64,000 bases of DNA from SHVO01 sp050250575 (GCA_050250575.1 JBFWOJ010000003.1:62001-126000), one strand, 5' to 3'. Shown: positions 7,667 to 16,015, counted from the stretch's first letter. The notes: a model not told the origin generated them from the sequence alone. Translations and numbers: made by a program.

Positions 7667-8788
7667 TTAGAATACGAGGACATCGGTGCCATTTTGCGCC
7701 GCGACCATGGCAAACGGCAGAGGAAGAGAAGATACGCCACTCTTCATCAACGCCTCGAGCGGCAATCGATCCCTCATTTCAATCTCCACCGCTCCCTCCG
7801 CGCCGCAAGCGCTGCAGTTCGCGAGGGTCGAGTCGTAGTCGCTCGCCCGCCAGTACAGGGGCCCGCCCTGCCCTTTGCCGGCGCCGCACGCTTTGCATTG
7901 CAACGAGAGAATAACCTGTTCGGGCAGGCTGATGTCGAGGGGCGTTCCGCGTGCATCGGCGGCCAATCTCGCGAGATCGGCCTGCAGGTCGCCGACATGG
8001 GTGCGCCGGTAAGGCCCCGGAAACTGCGCGCACACGGGGCAATCGCTTCGGAGGGGCAACTCGGTCGGGCGCGAAATACCGGATATCGAATCGACGAAGA
8101 CCCGGTCGGACCGGTTCCGCGAATCGGAACGCAGGCGGAGCGCTTTCGAGGCGGCGAAGCTGCCCGCAAGACTTGCCGTGATCACCGTGGTCGGGATCCG
8201 CTTCTCGACAAAGGCCGCACGCTTAAGACCGCCGCATGAATAGCGCTGCGAGACGCGCCGATAGACGGACGGCGGAAGCGTGCACTCGTAGCAGCCGACA
8301 TGTCCGCCATCCGCAAACGGAAAGGTGTCGATCACCGCGTTCCGGCTATCGACCCCGGTGTTGATGAGATCGACCTGCCACAGCTTGCAGATCAAGTTGA
8401 GCCGCAGGCGCGCCTCGAAATTGTCCACGCAGCAGATCACCGCCGAATAGCGGAAAAAATTGCCGAGATCGAGATCGCGCAAGATATTGCCGGTGCGGGC
8501 CGCGACGGCGACGTTGGGATCGAGATCGCGCACCCGCGCGGCGGCGCATTCGGCCTTGTTCCGGCCGATATCGCTTTCGCGAAACAAGACGCTGCGGGTG
8601 AGGTTGTGAATCTCGATGCGATCGAAGTCATAGACGTCGATGCTGCCGGCGCCGAGAAGCGCAAGGCACTTCAGCACCTCGTTCCCGACCGCGCCCGCGC
8701 CGACGACACACAGCCGGGCGTCCCGAACCGACGCTTGCGAAAACCAGTCGATAAGGGTGTGACGCTGGTACCTAGCCTGCGAGTCCAT
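7667..8788 (-). CDS. E1-like ThiF/MoeB-family activating enzyme with extra C-terminal zinc ribbon
   Basis: A 373-residue ThiF-fold protein. ATP-binding loop GAGAVG at 30-35; DFDRIEIHNLTR (54-65) supplies the Asp, Asn and Arg of the E1 adenylation site; Lys78; the Mg-binding Asp122 in VDNFEARL. A MoeB-type zinc site is formed by C166/C169 (GCYECTLP) and C250/C253 (DCPVC). Cys185 in YSCGG sits where ThiF and MoeB have their conjugating cysteine. A second CxxC pair set (C298/C301, C325/C328) forms an extra C-terminal zinc ribbon. The ATG at 8788 was chosen because it overlaps the J-domain gene by 17 bp. An ATG at 8821 would add 11 residues. Confidence 0.92.
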   Translation of the reverse strand: MDSQARYQRHTLIDWFSQASVRDARLCVVGAGAVGNEVLKCLALLGAGSIDVYDFDRIEIHNLTRSVLFRESDIGRNKAECAAARVRDLDPNVAVAARTGNILRDLDLGNFFRYSAVICCVDNFEARLRLNLICKLWQVDLINTGVDSRNAVIDTFPFADGGHVGCYECTLPPSVYRRVSQRYSCGGLKRAAFVEKRIPTTVITASLAGSFAASKALRLRSDSRNRSDRVFVDSISGISRPTELPLRSDCPVCAQFPGPYRRTHVGDLQADLARLAADARGTPLDISLPEQVILSLQCKACGAGKGQGGPLYWRASDYDSTLANCSACGAEGAVEIEMRDRLPLEALMKSGVSSLPLPFAMVAAQNGTDVLVF

Positions 8789-9029
8789 CGCGGTACTCGG
8801 CCTCGATATGCGCCATGGCACGATTGATGATCTTCAGGATCTCCATGCAGTAGGGCCGCATGAAGGGATCTGCATGGTCCGGATGGTAGGTCTTCACCAT
8901 GCCGCGGTAGACGCGTTTGATCTCGGCGAGGTCGACGCCGCGCGCGACGTTGAACAGCGCGTAGGGATCGCTGCGCTGCATCTTGCTGAAGCGCTGTCCC
9001 GCATTGGAATTGAGCTCACGCCATTTCAT
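8772..9029 (-). CDS. Small J-domain (DnaJ-like) protein, first gene of the Ubl operon
   Basis: An 85-residue protein that is almost entirely one J domain: DPYALFNVARG opens helix I, IKRVYRGMVKTYHPD is helix II followed by the invariant HPD (residues 49-51), and ILKIINRAMAHIEAEY is helix III. J domains stimulate ATP hydrolysis by Hsp70/DnaK and pass clients to it. There is no Gly/Phe linker, zinc domain or client-binding domain. It overlaps the E1 start by 17 bp, which ties it to the conjugation operon. A role in presenting DnaK clients for modification is inference. Confidence 0.88.
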   Translation of the reverse strand: MKWRELNSNAGQRFSKMQRSDPYALFNVARGVDLAEIKRVYRGMVKTYHPDHADPFMRPYCMEILKIINRAMAHIEAEYRDGLAG

Positions 9030-9042
9030 GCCGCTGCGCCGG

Positions 9043-9064
9043 TTCGCCGGGAAAAGCCGGCGAA
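9043..9064 (-). promoter_or_regulatory. Perfect hairpin in the leader of the Ubl operon
   Basis: TTCGCCGG at 9043-9050 pairs with CCGGCGAA at 9057-9064 around a 6-nt loop. It ends 14 bp upstream of the J-domain start codon on the transcribed strand. No T-run follows in either direction, so it is more likely a leader structure than a terminator. Confidence 0.45.
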
Positions 9065-9077
9065 ATAATGGGCATAG

Positions 9078-9101
9078 TTCGAGGGAGATTTACACCTCGA
9101 A
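9078..9101 (-). promoter_or_regulatory. Candidate operator palindrome upstream of the Ubl operon
   Basis: TTCGAGG at 9078-9084 and CCTCGAA at 9095-9101 form a perfect 7-bp inverted repeat with a 10-bp spacer, the geometry of a dimeric helix-turn-helix site. It lies in the 94-bp gap between the hydrolase gene and the J-domain gene. A CATTAT element at 9066-9071 on the minus strand could be a -10 box downstream of it. No cognate regulator is obvious nearby. Confidence 0.4.
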
Positions 9102-9123
9102 TCTGAGCGCGGGACCTGAATCG

Positions 9124-10137
9124 TCAGCGCGCCGATTCCTGCAAGCGCAGGATCGCCTGATCGTCGGCGCGAGAGGGCAGCGGGGTATTGGGCTGCTCGA
9201 TGAAGGCGACGATGTCGGCGAGCACGGTTTCCGCCTGCTTGTCGCGCATGATCATGTGCCAGCCGTCCGGATAAAAAGCCACCTGCGGCCGCACATTCGC
9301 GCCCGCCATGGCCATCAGCGCCTGTTGCGTCGGCCCCTTGGGGATGATCTCGTCCTTGGCGCCGTAAAGATAAAGCGTGCGCACCTTCACTTCATCCACG
9401 CGTTCGAGGGCTTCGTCCATGAGATTGGAGAGCCCGTAGATCGCATCGATGCGGGTTTGTTTGATGAACAGCGGATCGCGGCCGTTGTCGCGCAGCATCT
9501 CGATGTTGTCGCTGGCCTGGTAGCCAAGGCCGCGTCCCGACGGCTTGAAGCCGGGCATCAGACGCACCCCAACCCAGAGGGCCATGCGATAGGTCACCGG
9601 CATGGTGGACCGCGCCCATACCGCCGGCGCGGCCAGGATCGCGCCGTCGACAAAACCCGGCACCGCCTCCGCCAGGACGGCGATGGCGACCGCGCCGCCC
9701 ATGCTTTCGCCGAGGAGATAGACCGGCGTGCCGGGATAGGTTTTGCGCAGCAGGGCCACGAAGTCCTTGACGTCCCTCACCATGCCGTCGCGGCCCTGCC
9801 AGAAGCCGGCGTTCGGCGATTTGCCGAAGCCACGCTGGTCGTAGGCGTACACGGCAATGCCGCGCGCGGCGAGATACGGCCCGACGCCCGGCGCGCCGGG
9901 GACCGTGTCGAACGCCTTGCTGTAATCGTTGAAGCCGTGCAACGCGAGGACGACGGTTTTCGGCATGCCGTCCGCCGGCAGCCAGCGCCGCACGGGCAGC
10001 AACAGACCGTCCGACGTATTGAACACGCTTTCGGAAAGAACAGCCGTGGTGGTGGGAGCGCTGGCCGGCGCCATCGCCGGCGCGCAACCCGACAGCGCAA
10101 GGACGGCCACCATCAGGCACACGAGGCGGCGCATCAT
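9124..10137 (-). CDS. Lipoprotein alpha/beta hydrolase (monoacylglycerol lipase-like)
   Basis: A 337-residue protein. A signal peptide ends in lipobox LSGC (Cys18), so it should be lipid-anchored. The alpha/beta hydrolase fold has the oxyanion HGFND stretch, nucleophile elbow GESMGG (Ser145), an Asp in GAKDEIIP and a catalytic His in DGWHMI. The closest general family is lysophospholipase/monoacylglycerol lipase (PldB-like). It starts 3 bp after the ABC ATPase stop, so the two form an operon. Substrate unproven. Confidence 0.88.
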   Translation of the reverse strand: MMRRLVCLMVAVLALSGCAPAMAPASAPTTTAVLSESVFNTSDGLLLPVRRWLPADGMPKTVVLALHGFNDYSKAFDTVPGAPGVGPYLAARGIAVYAYDQRGFGKSPNAGFWQGRDGMVRDVKDFVALLRKTYPGTPVYLLGESMGGAVAIAVLAEAVPGFVDGAILAAPAVWARSTMPVTYRMALWVGVRLMPGFKPSGRGLGYQASDNIEMLRDNGRDPLFIKQTRIDAIYGLSNLMDEALERVDEVKVRTLYLYGAKDEIIPKGPTQQALMAMAGANVRPQVAFYPDGWHMIMRDKQAETVLADIVAFIEQPNTPLPSRADDQAILRLQESAR

Positions 10138-10140
10138 GGC

Positions 10141-11109
10141 TTAAGCTCCGGTGCGCTCGCCCGGCGCACGCGCCGTGAGCTGAAGGAAGATGTCCTCGAG
10201 CTCGACTTCCTCGGTACGCATGTCCGCGATCGGCAGGCTGCACATGCGCGCGACGTCGAGGATCTCGCGCATGGCGTTGGAACTGGGGCGATAGACGATA
10301 TGAATCTCGGTCGGCGAGGGCTGGGTCGCGTGAAAACGCTTCAGCGCCTCCGGCACCGCGGCGATGGGCTCGGACAGCAGGAAGGTGACGGACTTATTGT
10401 CCAGCTGACGCAGGAGATTGCGCTTCGTGTCGCAGGCGACGAGACGTCCATGATCGATGATGGCGATCCGGTCGCAGAGCTCCTCGGCTTCCTCGAGGTA
10501 ATGCGTGGTCAGAAGGATGGTCGTGCCGGTCGCGTTGAGCTGGCGCATGTGCTTCCACAGATGCTGCCGCAGTCCGACATCGACGCCAGCGGTCGGTTCA
10601 TCGAGCACGATGATCGGCGGCGTATGCACCAGCGCCTTCGCGATCAAGAGCCGCCGGCGCATACCGCCCGAGAGGGCGCGCGCGTAGGCGTTGGCCTTGT
10701 CCGCAAGTCCCACGACTTCAAGGATCTCGTCGGTGCGCCGCTCGGCCTTCGGCAGGCCGTAAAGACCCGCCTGCACTTCCAGAAGCTCGCGCGGGGTGAA
10801 AAAGGGATCGAGATTCAGCTCCTGCGGCACCACGCCGATGGCGAGGCGCGCCTTCCGCTCATCCTTCTCGATGTCGTAGTCCCAGATTTTCACCGTGCCG
10901 GACGACTTGGCGACCAGACCGGCCATGATGTTGATCATGGTCGACTTGCCCGCGCCGTTCGGGCCGAGCAGCCCGAAGAACGAGCCGCGCGGGATTTGCA
11001 GGGAAAAGTCCACCAAGGCGGGCTTGGTGCCCTTCTTGGAGCGATAGGTCTTGTTGAGCCCGGAAATCTCGACGGCGAGATCAGGAAGGGCGGCCGCAGA
11101 CGTCGTCAT
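10141..11109 (-). CDS. ABC transporter ATP-binding protein (ABC-2/YadG-NodI type)
   Basis: A 322-residue ATPase. Walker A GPNGAGKST, signature LSGGM, Walker B IIVLDEPTAGVD and the switch His in LLTTHYLEEAEELCD are all intact. It has the C-terminal extension typical of ABC-2 drug or polysaccharide exporter ATPases. No ABC-2 permease is encoded next to it, so its membrane partner lies elsewhere. It is followed at 3 bp by the lipoprotein hydrolase. Confidence 0.92.
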   Translation of the reverse strand: MTTSAAALPDLAVEISGLNKTYRSKKGTKPALVDFSLQIPRGSFFGLLGPNGAGKSTMINIMAGLVAKSSGTVKIWDYDIEKDERKARLAIGVVPQELNLDPFFTPRELLEVQAGLYGLPKAERRTDEILEVVGLADKANAYARALSGGMRRRLLIAKALVHTPPIIVLDEPTAGVDVGLRQHLWKHMRQLNATGTTILLTTHYLEEAEELCDRIAIIDHGRLVACDTKRNLLRQLDNKSVTFLLSEPIAAVPEALKRFHATQPSPTEIHIVYRPSSNAMREILDVARMCSLPIADMRTEEVELEDIFLQLTARAPGERTGA

Positions 11110-11202
11110 GCCAATGATTTAGCCCGTTTTTCAGAGCGTTGAAAGGGTCGGAGGGACACGCTAAACAACTAGCAATATTTTTCCCAAATCACCGGATTCC
11201 CC

Positions 11203-11388
11203 ATGGCCGAACCCACAGAAACCATTCACGTCGAAACGGCGGCGGTCGCGTGCGACGGCGGCGGCGGATCGCTTGGCCATCCCCGCGTCTTCCTGCGCAT
11301 CAAACCGGAAGCGGGCGAGATCGACTGCCCCTATTGCGGGCGCCGCTATATCCTCAAAGAAGGCGCGGACGCGCATCACGGACACTAA
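11203..11388 (+). CDS. Zinc-finger domain-containing protein (zf-CHCC, NDUFS6-like)
   Basis: A 61-residue protein with the CHCC zinc signature: Cys17, His26, Cys42, Cys45 (GHPRVFL then DCPYCGRRYIL). It matches the small zf-CHCC family related to the mitochondrial complex I subunit NDUFS6, common in alphaproteobacteria. It starts 119 bp upstream of, and on the opposite strand to, the ABC ATPase operon. Function in bacteria is not established. Confidence 0.92.
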   Translation: MAEPTETIHVETAAVACDGGGGSLGHPRVFLRIKPEAGEIDCPYCGRRYILKEGADAHHGH

Positions 11389-11460
11389 TGCGGTCATCAC
11401 CCACCGGCGACCCGCAGGTGCGGCAATTTCTTGAATTGCGCGCGACCTTACCGGAAGACC

Positions 11461-11487
11461 GCTCCGGACTTTTCCGGATCACGCGCT
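11461..11487. repeat. Partial copy of an alphaproteobacterial REP-like palindrome
   Basis: ACTTTTCCGGATCACGC at 11468-11484 is identical over 17 bases to one arm of the palindromic element in the rpsA leader (57832-57848). Only one arm is present here, 22 bases upstream of the polA start. Confidence 0.5.
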
Positions 11488-11506
11488 TCGCCGGCCACTT
11501 GGCGAA

Positions 11507-14347
11507 ATGACCGCCAAGCGCCTCTATCTCATCGACGGCTCGGGCTACATTTTCCGCGCCTTTCATGCCTTGCCGCCCATGACGCGCGCCGACGGCACCC
11601 CCGTCAACGCGGTCTACGGTTATTCCAGCATGCTCCTGAAGCTGCTGGACGATCTGCGGGAGCACGGATCGGACGAGTTGATCGCGGTCGTGTTCGACGC
11701 CAAGCGCACGACCTTCCGCAACGCGATCTATAAGCTCTACAAGGCCCAGCGCCCCGAGCCGCCGGAGGAACTTAAGCCGCAGTTCGCGATCATCCGCGAC
11801 GCCACACGCGCGTTCAACATTCCCTGCGTCGAGATGGAGGGCTTCGAGGCGGACGATCTGATAGCGACCTACGCGCGCCTCGCCCGCGCCAGGGACATCG
11901 ACGTATGCATCATCTCGGCCGACAAGGACTTGATGCAGCTGATCAGGCCCGGCGTCTCCATGCGCGATCCGATCAAGAACCGCGACATCGGCCCCGCGCA
12001 GGTGATGGAGAAGTTCGGGGTGGGCCCGGACAAGGTGGTCGAGGTGCAGGCGCTGGCTGGAGATTCCAGCGACAACATCCCCGGCGTGCCCGGGATCGGC
12101 GTCAAGACCGCGGCCGAACTCATCCTCAAGTACGGCGACGTTGAAACGCTTCTGAGAAGCACCGCCGAGATCAAACAGCCCAAGCGGCGCGAGAACCTGG
12201 AGAAGCATGCCGAGCTCGCGCTTCTTTCCAAGCAGCTCGTGACACTGCAAGACCAAGTGCCGCTGGAGGTCGGGCTCGACCAGCTGCACTGGAAGCAGCC
12301 GGACCCGGAAGTCCTCCTGAAGTTCGTGATGGAACAGGGCTTCAAGAGCCTGATCCCGCGCGTCGCGGCGAAGATCGCCGCGGACGGAGTCAAAGAACAG
12401 GCCGCGATCGACTTCCAGAAACGCGTGGGAGAGCGCCCGACCGGACCGACGACGACCACCGCGCCGACCCATGCGCCGGACAAATCCGGCGCGGTCGACC
12501 GCAGCAGGTACGAGACCATCCAGACGGTACAGGCGCTGCAAAACTGGATGCGCCGCGCCCAGGACAGCGGATGGATGGCGGTGGATACGGAGACCGACGG
12601 CCTCGATCAGATGCAGGCAAAGCTGGTAGGGATATCTTTGTCGGTGGAAGTCGGCAGCGGCGCTTATATTCCGTTGCGCCACGTCGGCACCAAGGCGCAG
12701 GGCACGCTCGATCTCGACGCAACGGCCACGGACGCGCCGCCGCAAATTCCTGTCGCGGACGCCATTCGCATCTTGAAGCCGATCCTCGAGGACGCAAGCA
12801 TCCTCAAGATCGGCCACAACATCAAATTCGACATGCACGTCCTGTCGCGCGAAGGCATCAACGTCGCGCCGGTCGATGACACCATGGTGATGTGCTACGT
12901 GCTGGAGGCGAGCCCGAACGTTCGCCACGGCATGGACGATGCGGTGCAGCGCCACCTCAACCACAAGACCATCACCTATGAAGAGGTCTGCGGCACGGGG
13001 AAGAATCAGATCACCTTCGACCGGGCGCCGCTCGACAAAGCCACGGCCTACGCCGCCGAAGACGCCGATGTCACGCGCCGGCTTTATGCCAGACTGCGGC
13101 CGCGGCTCGTGAACGAGCGCCTTGTCTCGGTTTACGAGACCATGGACCGGCCGCTGATCCCGGTGCTGCGCGAGATGGAACGCAAGGGCGTGCTCGTCGA
13201 TCCCGGCGTCCTTGACGGCCTGTCAAAGGACTTCGCCAAGCGTATGGCGGATCTGGAAACCGAGATCCACAAGCTTGCGGGCGGGCCGTTCAACATCGCC
13301 TCCCCGAAACAGCTCGGCGAGATCCTGTTCGAACGCATGAGCCTTCCGGGCGGAAGGAAAACCAAGACCGGCGCCTATGGGACCGATGCCGACGTGCTCG
13401 AGGACCTGGCGGCGCAAGGCCACGATCTTCCGGCCCGCGTGCTGGACTGGCGCCAACTCTCCAAATTAAAGAGCACCTACACCGACGCACTCGCCAAGGT
13501 GATCAATCCAGCGACCAGGCGGGTGCACACGTGTTTCGCCCAGACCATCGCCTCCACAGGGCGCCTGTCGTCCGTAGACCCAAACCTTCAGAACATCCCC
13601 ATCCGCACCGAGGACGGCCGCAAGATCCGGCAGGCCTTCGTCGCTCCGAAGGGCCGTACGCTGTTGTCGGCCGATTACAGCCAGATCGAACTGCGGCTGG
13701 TGGCTCACGTCGCCGACGTAAAGCGCCTCAAGCAGGCGTTTAAAAACGGCGAGGACATTCACGCCGCCACGGCATCGGAAATGTTCAACGTGCCGATCGA
13801 GGGCATGGACCCGATGATCCGCCGCAGCGCCAAGGCGATCAACTTCGGGATCATCTACGGCATCTCCGGCTTCGGGCTCGCCCGCCAGCTCGGGATCGCG
13901 CGCGGCGAAGCGCAAAGCTATATCGAGGCCTATTTCGCCAAGTTCCCGGAAATCCGCCAATATATGGAAGAGACCAAAGCGGGTGCACGCCGTCAGGGGT
14001 TTGTAACGACGCTGTTCGGACGCAAGATCTTCACGCCCGGCATCAACGACAAGAATCCGAACATGCGCGGCTTTGCCGAACGGGCCGCCATCAATGCGCC
14101 AATTCAGGGTGGCGCGGCGGATATCATCAAGCGGGCGATGATCCGCCTGCCCGACGCCCTTGTCACCGCCGGCCTCGAGACCGACATGCTGCTGCAGGTG
14201 CACGACGAACTGGTGTTCGAGGTGCCGGACGGCGAGCTCGACGCCGCGAAACCGGTCATCAAAAAGGTCATGGAAGGCGCCGCTCACCTTTCGGTGCCGT
14301 TGACCGTGGACATGGGCACCGGTCATAACTGGGCCGAAGCCCACTAA
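11507..14347 (+). CDS. polA: DNA polymerase I
   Basis: A 946-residue three-domain enzyme. N-terminal 5'-3' exonuclease (LIDGSGYIFRAFHALP, EADDLIATYA, GDSSDNIPGVPGIG). Central 3'-5' proofreading domain with intact DxE (AVDTETDGLD) and IGHNIKFDMH. C-terminal family A polymerase with motif A DYSQIELR, motif B KAINFGIIYGISGFGLARQL and motif C HDELVFEVPD. It fills gaps in repair and removes RNA primers. The ATG at 11507 directly begins the conserved exonuclease N terminus. Confidence 0.98.
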   Translation: MTAKRLYLIDGSGYIFRAFHALPPMTRADGTPVNAVYGYSSMLLKLLDDLREHGSDELIAVVFDAKRTTFRNAIYKLYKAQRPEPPEELKPQFAIIRDATRAFNIPCVEMEGFEADDLIATYARLARARDIDVCIISADKDLMQLIRPGVSMRDPIKNRDIGPAQVMEKFGVGPDKVVEVQALAGDSSDNIPGVPGIGVKTAAELILKYGDVETLLRSTAEIKQPKRRENLEKHAELALLSKQLVTLQDQVPLEVGLDQLHWKQPDPEVLLKFVMEQGFKSLIPRVAAKIAADGVKEQAAIDFQKRVGERPTGPTTTTAPTHAPDKSGAVDRSRYETIQTVQALQNWMRRAQDSGWMAVDTETDGLDQMQAKLVGISLSVEVGSGAYIPLRHVGTKAQGTLDLDATATDAPPQIPVADAIRILKPILEDASILKIGHNIKFDMHVLSREGINVAPVDDTMVMCYVLEASPNVRHGMDDAVQRHLNHKTITYEEVCGTGKNQITFDRAPLDKATAYAAEDADVTRRLYARLRPRLVNERLVSVYETMDRPLIPVLREMERKGVLVDPGVLDGLSKDFAKRMADLETEIHKLAGGPFNIASPKQLGEILFERMSLPGGRKTKTGAYGTDADVLEDLAAQGHDLPARVLDWRQLSKLKSTYTDALAKVINPATRRVHTCFAQTIASTGRLSSVDPNLQNIPIRTEDGRKIRQAFVAPKGRTLLSADYSQIELRLVAHVADVKRLKQAFKNGEDIHAATASEMFNVPIEGMDPMIRRSAKAINFGIIYGISGFGLARQLGIARGEAQSYIEAYFAKFPEIRQYMEETKAGARRQGFVTTLFGRKIFTPGINDKNPNMRGFAERAAINAPIQGGAADIIKRAMIRLPDALVTAGLETDMLLQVHDELVFEVPDGELDAAKPVIKKVMEGAAHLSVPLTVDMGTGHNWAEAH

Positions 14348-14446
14348 ATCCGTGACTTAGGGGCGTTTTGAACACGGCCATGATTCCGCCCTAAGGGTGG
14401 AGCAGGAAGAGGCGTCGCAGAAGCGGCGCTGGAGATAAAGGGTGGT

Positions 14447-16015
14447 ATGAACGCGCGCAGGGTGAACCTCGCACTCGCGGCCGGAATTGCGCTGGGCATG
14501 AATCTGCCCGCCAGCGCCCAAGATACGACTCTCTCCTGTTTCGCCGCCAAGGCCGACACGGTCGAGCGCATTGCCAACTGTACGGCGGCGCTGAACAGCA
14601 GCGGCCTCGCCACCGATACGCGGTCCCTAGCGCTGGTCACGCGCGCGCAAGCGTACGTCACAGCCGGCGACACGGCAAAGGCGCTGGCCGATTTCGATGC
14701 CGCCCTTGCGCTCACCCCTCAGGATGCCATTGCACGGCTGGGCCGCGGCAAGATCAAGGAGCAGACCGGGGACCTTGCGCAAGCCGAGGCGGATTACACT
14801 GCGGCGATCAGCGCGGACCCCCTCGGCAAAAGCACGGTGACCGGAGAGGCCTATACCCGCCGCGGCGCCGTGCGCATGAAGCGGGGCCGCATGGACGCGG
14901 GTGTGGCCGACCTCGGCGAAGCGCGGCGGTTCAATCCCAAGGATCCGGGACCCTTCAAGGCGCGCGGCAATTATTTCCTCGAGCGCGGCGACGCGCAAAA
15001 GGCCATTATCGAACTCGAGCAGGCGACCGCTCTCAGTCCCAAGGATGTGGAAGCCCATACCCTGCTGGGAGCGGCGCAGCTACGCGCCGGCAAAGGCAAC
15101 GAAGCGGTGGCTGCATTCTCGGCGGCGCTTGCGATCGATGGGTTCAACGGCGCGGCCCTGCGTGGACGCGGCACGGCCTACGGGCAATTGCAGAATTACG
15201 AAGCGGCGATCGCCGATTTCACGCGCGCGTTACGGATCGATCCCAAGGACATCGCCGCGCTGGAAAGCCGCGGCGTCGCGGAATTGCAGAGCGGCGCTTT
15301 TGGCGCGGCGGTGGCCGACTTCACATTGCTGCTGGACGCGCGACCGGGCGATCTTTCGGCGACGCTCCTGCGCGGCAATGCCCGCCTTCAGAGCGGCAAT
15401 CCCGAAGGGGCCATACAAGACTTCACCGCGGTCCTGCGCCGCCGCCCCGGCGATCAGGACGCGCTGATGGCGCGCGCGATCGCGCGACAGTACACGGGCG
15501 AATTCGGCGGCGCGGAGGACGACCTCGCAGCGATTATCGAACGCGTGTCCGATGCTGCGCAGCCGCTGGCCAACCGCGGCTATGTGCGGATGATGAAGGG
15601 CGATTTCGAAGGCGCCGCGCGCGACCTCGCGCTGGCCATGGAGCTTCCAGGCGCGCCGGCAACCCTTGCCGTGTGGCGCTTTGTCGCCGAAGCGCGGGCG
15701 GGGCATAAGCCCGGCGAAGTGCTGAAGGCGACGGCCGAGACGCTGACGGCGGACAGCTGGCCGGCGCCGCTGCTGGGGTACTTCCTGGGCCGGCTCTCCG
15801 GCGACCAGCTTCTGGCGGCCGCCGCCAAGGACCCGGACGAAGCCAAGGGGCGTGCCTGCGAGGCCTACTATTTCCTGGGCCAGGCCGCCCTTTTGTCGAA
15901 GGACGCCCGACAAGCCATGAAGTTGTTCCAGGCGGCCATCGCCACAGGCATGACCCGCCATACCGAATATATTGCCGCCAAAGCCGAACTGGCACGCCTC
16001 GGCCAGCGGCCGTAA
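14447..16015 (+). CDS. Secreted TPR-repeat protein
   Basis: A 522-residue protein with a signal peptide (cleavage near ASAQ-DTT) followed by roughly ten tandem tetratricopeptide repeats. Examples are AKALADFDAALALTPQDAIA, YEAAIADFTRALRIDPKDIA and PEGAIQDFTAVLRRRPGDQD. It should form a periplasmic superhelical scaffold for protein-protein contacts. There is no enzymatic domain. It stands alone between polA and chvI. Partner unknown. Confidence 0.85.
   Translation: MNARRVNLALAAGIALGMNLPASAQDTTLSCFAAKADTVERIANCTAALNSSGLATDTRSLALVTRAQAYVTAGDTAKALADFDAALALTPQDAIARLGRGKIKEQTGDLAQAEADYTAAISADPLGKSTVTGEAYTRRGAVRMKRGRMDAGVADLGEARRFNPKDPGPFKARGNYFLERGDAQKAIIELEQATALSPKDVEAHTLLGAAQLRAGKGNEAVAAFSAALAIDGFNGAALRGRGTAYGQLQNYEAAIADFTRALRIDPKDIAALESRGVAELQSGAFGAAVADFTLLLDARPGDLSATLLRGNARLQSGNPEGAIQDFTAVLRRRPGDQDALMARAIARQYTGEFGGAEDDLAAIIERVSDAAQPLANRGYVRMMKGDFEGAARDLALAMELPGAPATLAVWRFVAEARAGHKPGEVLKATAETLTADSWPAPLLGYFLGRLSGDQLLAAAAKDPDEAKGRACEAYYFLGQAALLSKDARQAMKLFQAAIATGMTRHTEYIAAKAELARLGQRP

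Noticed and set aside
8983..11142. A 719-codon plus-strand frame antisense to the hydrolase and ABC ATPase
   Set aside because: Translation is His/Arg/Gly-rich without any domain. The opposite strand has two genes with complete catalytic motifs, and long antisense frames are expected at this GC content.
11388..11510. A 40-codon frame between the zinc-finger gene and polA, starting in TAATG and overlapping polA by ATGA
   Set aside because: Its coupling signals look attractive, but its 3' half is a fragment of the dispersed palindrome (11468-11484) and the translation matches no family. It is more likely leader sequence.
11354..12964. A 536-codon minus-strand frame antisense to polA
   Set aside because: No motif or ribosome-binding site; PolA on the plus strand is unambiguous.
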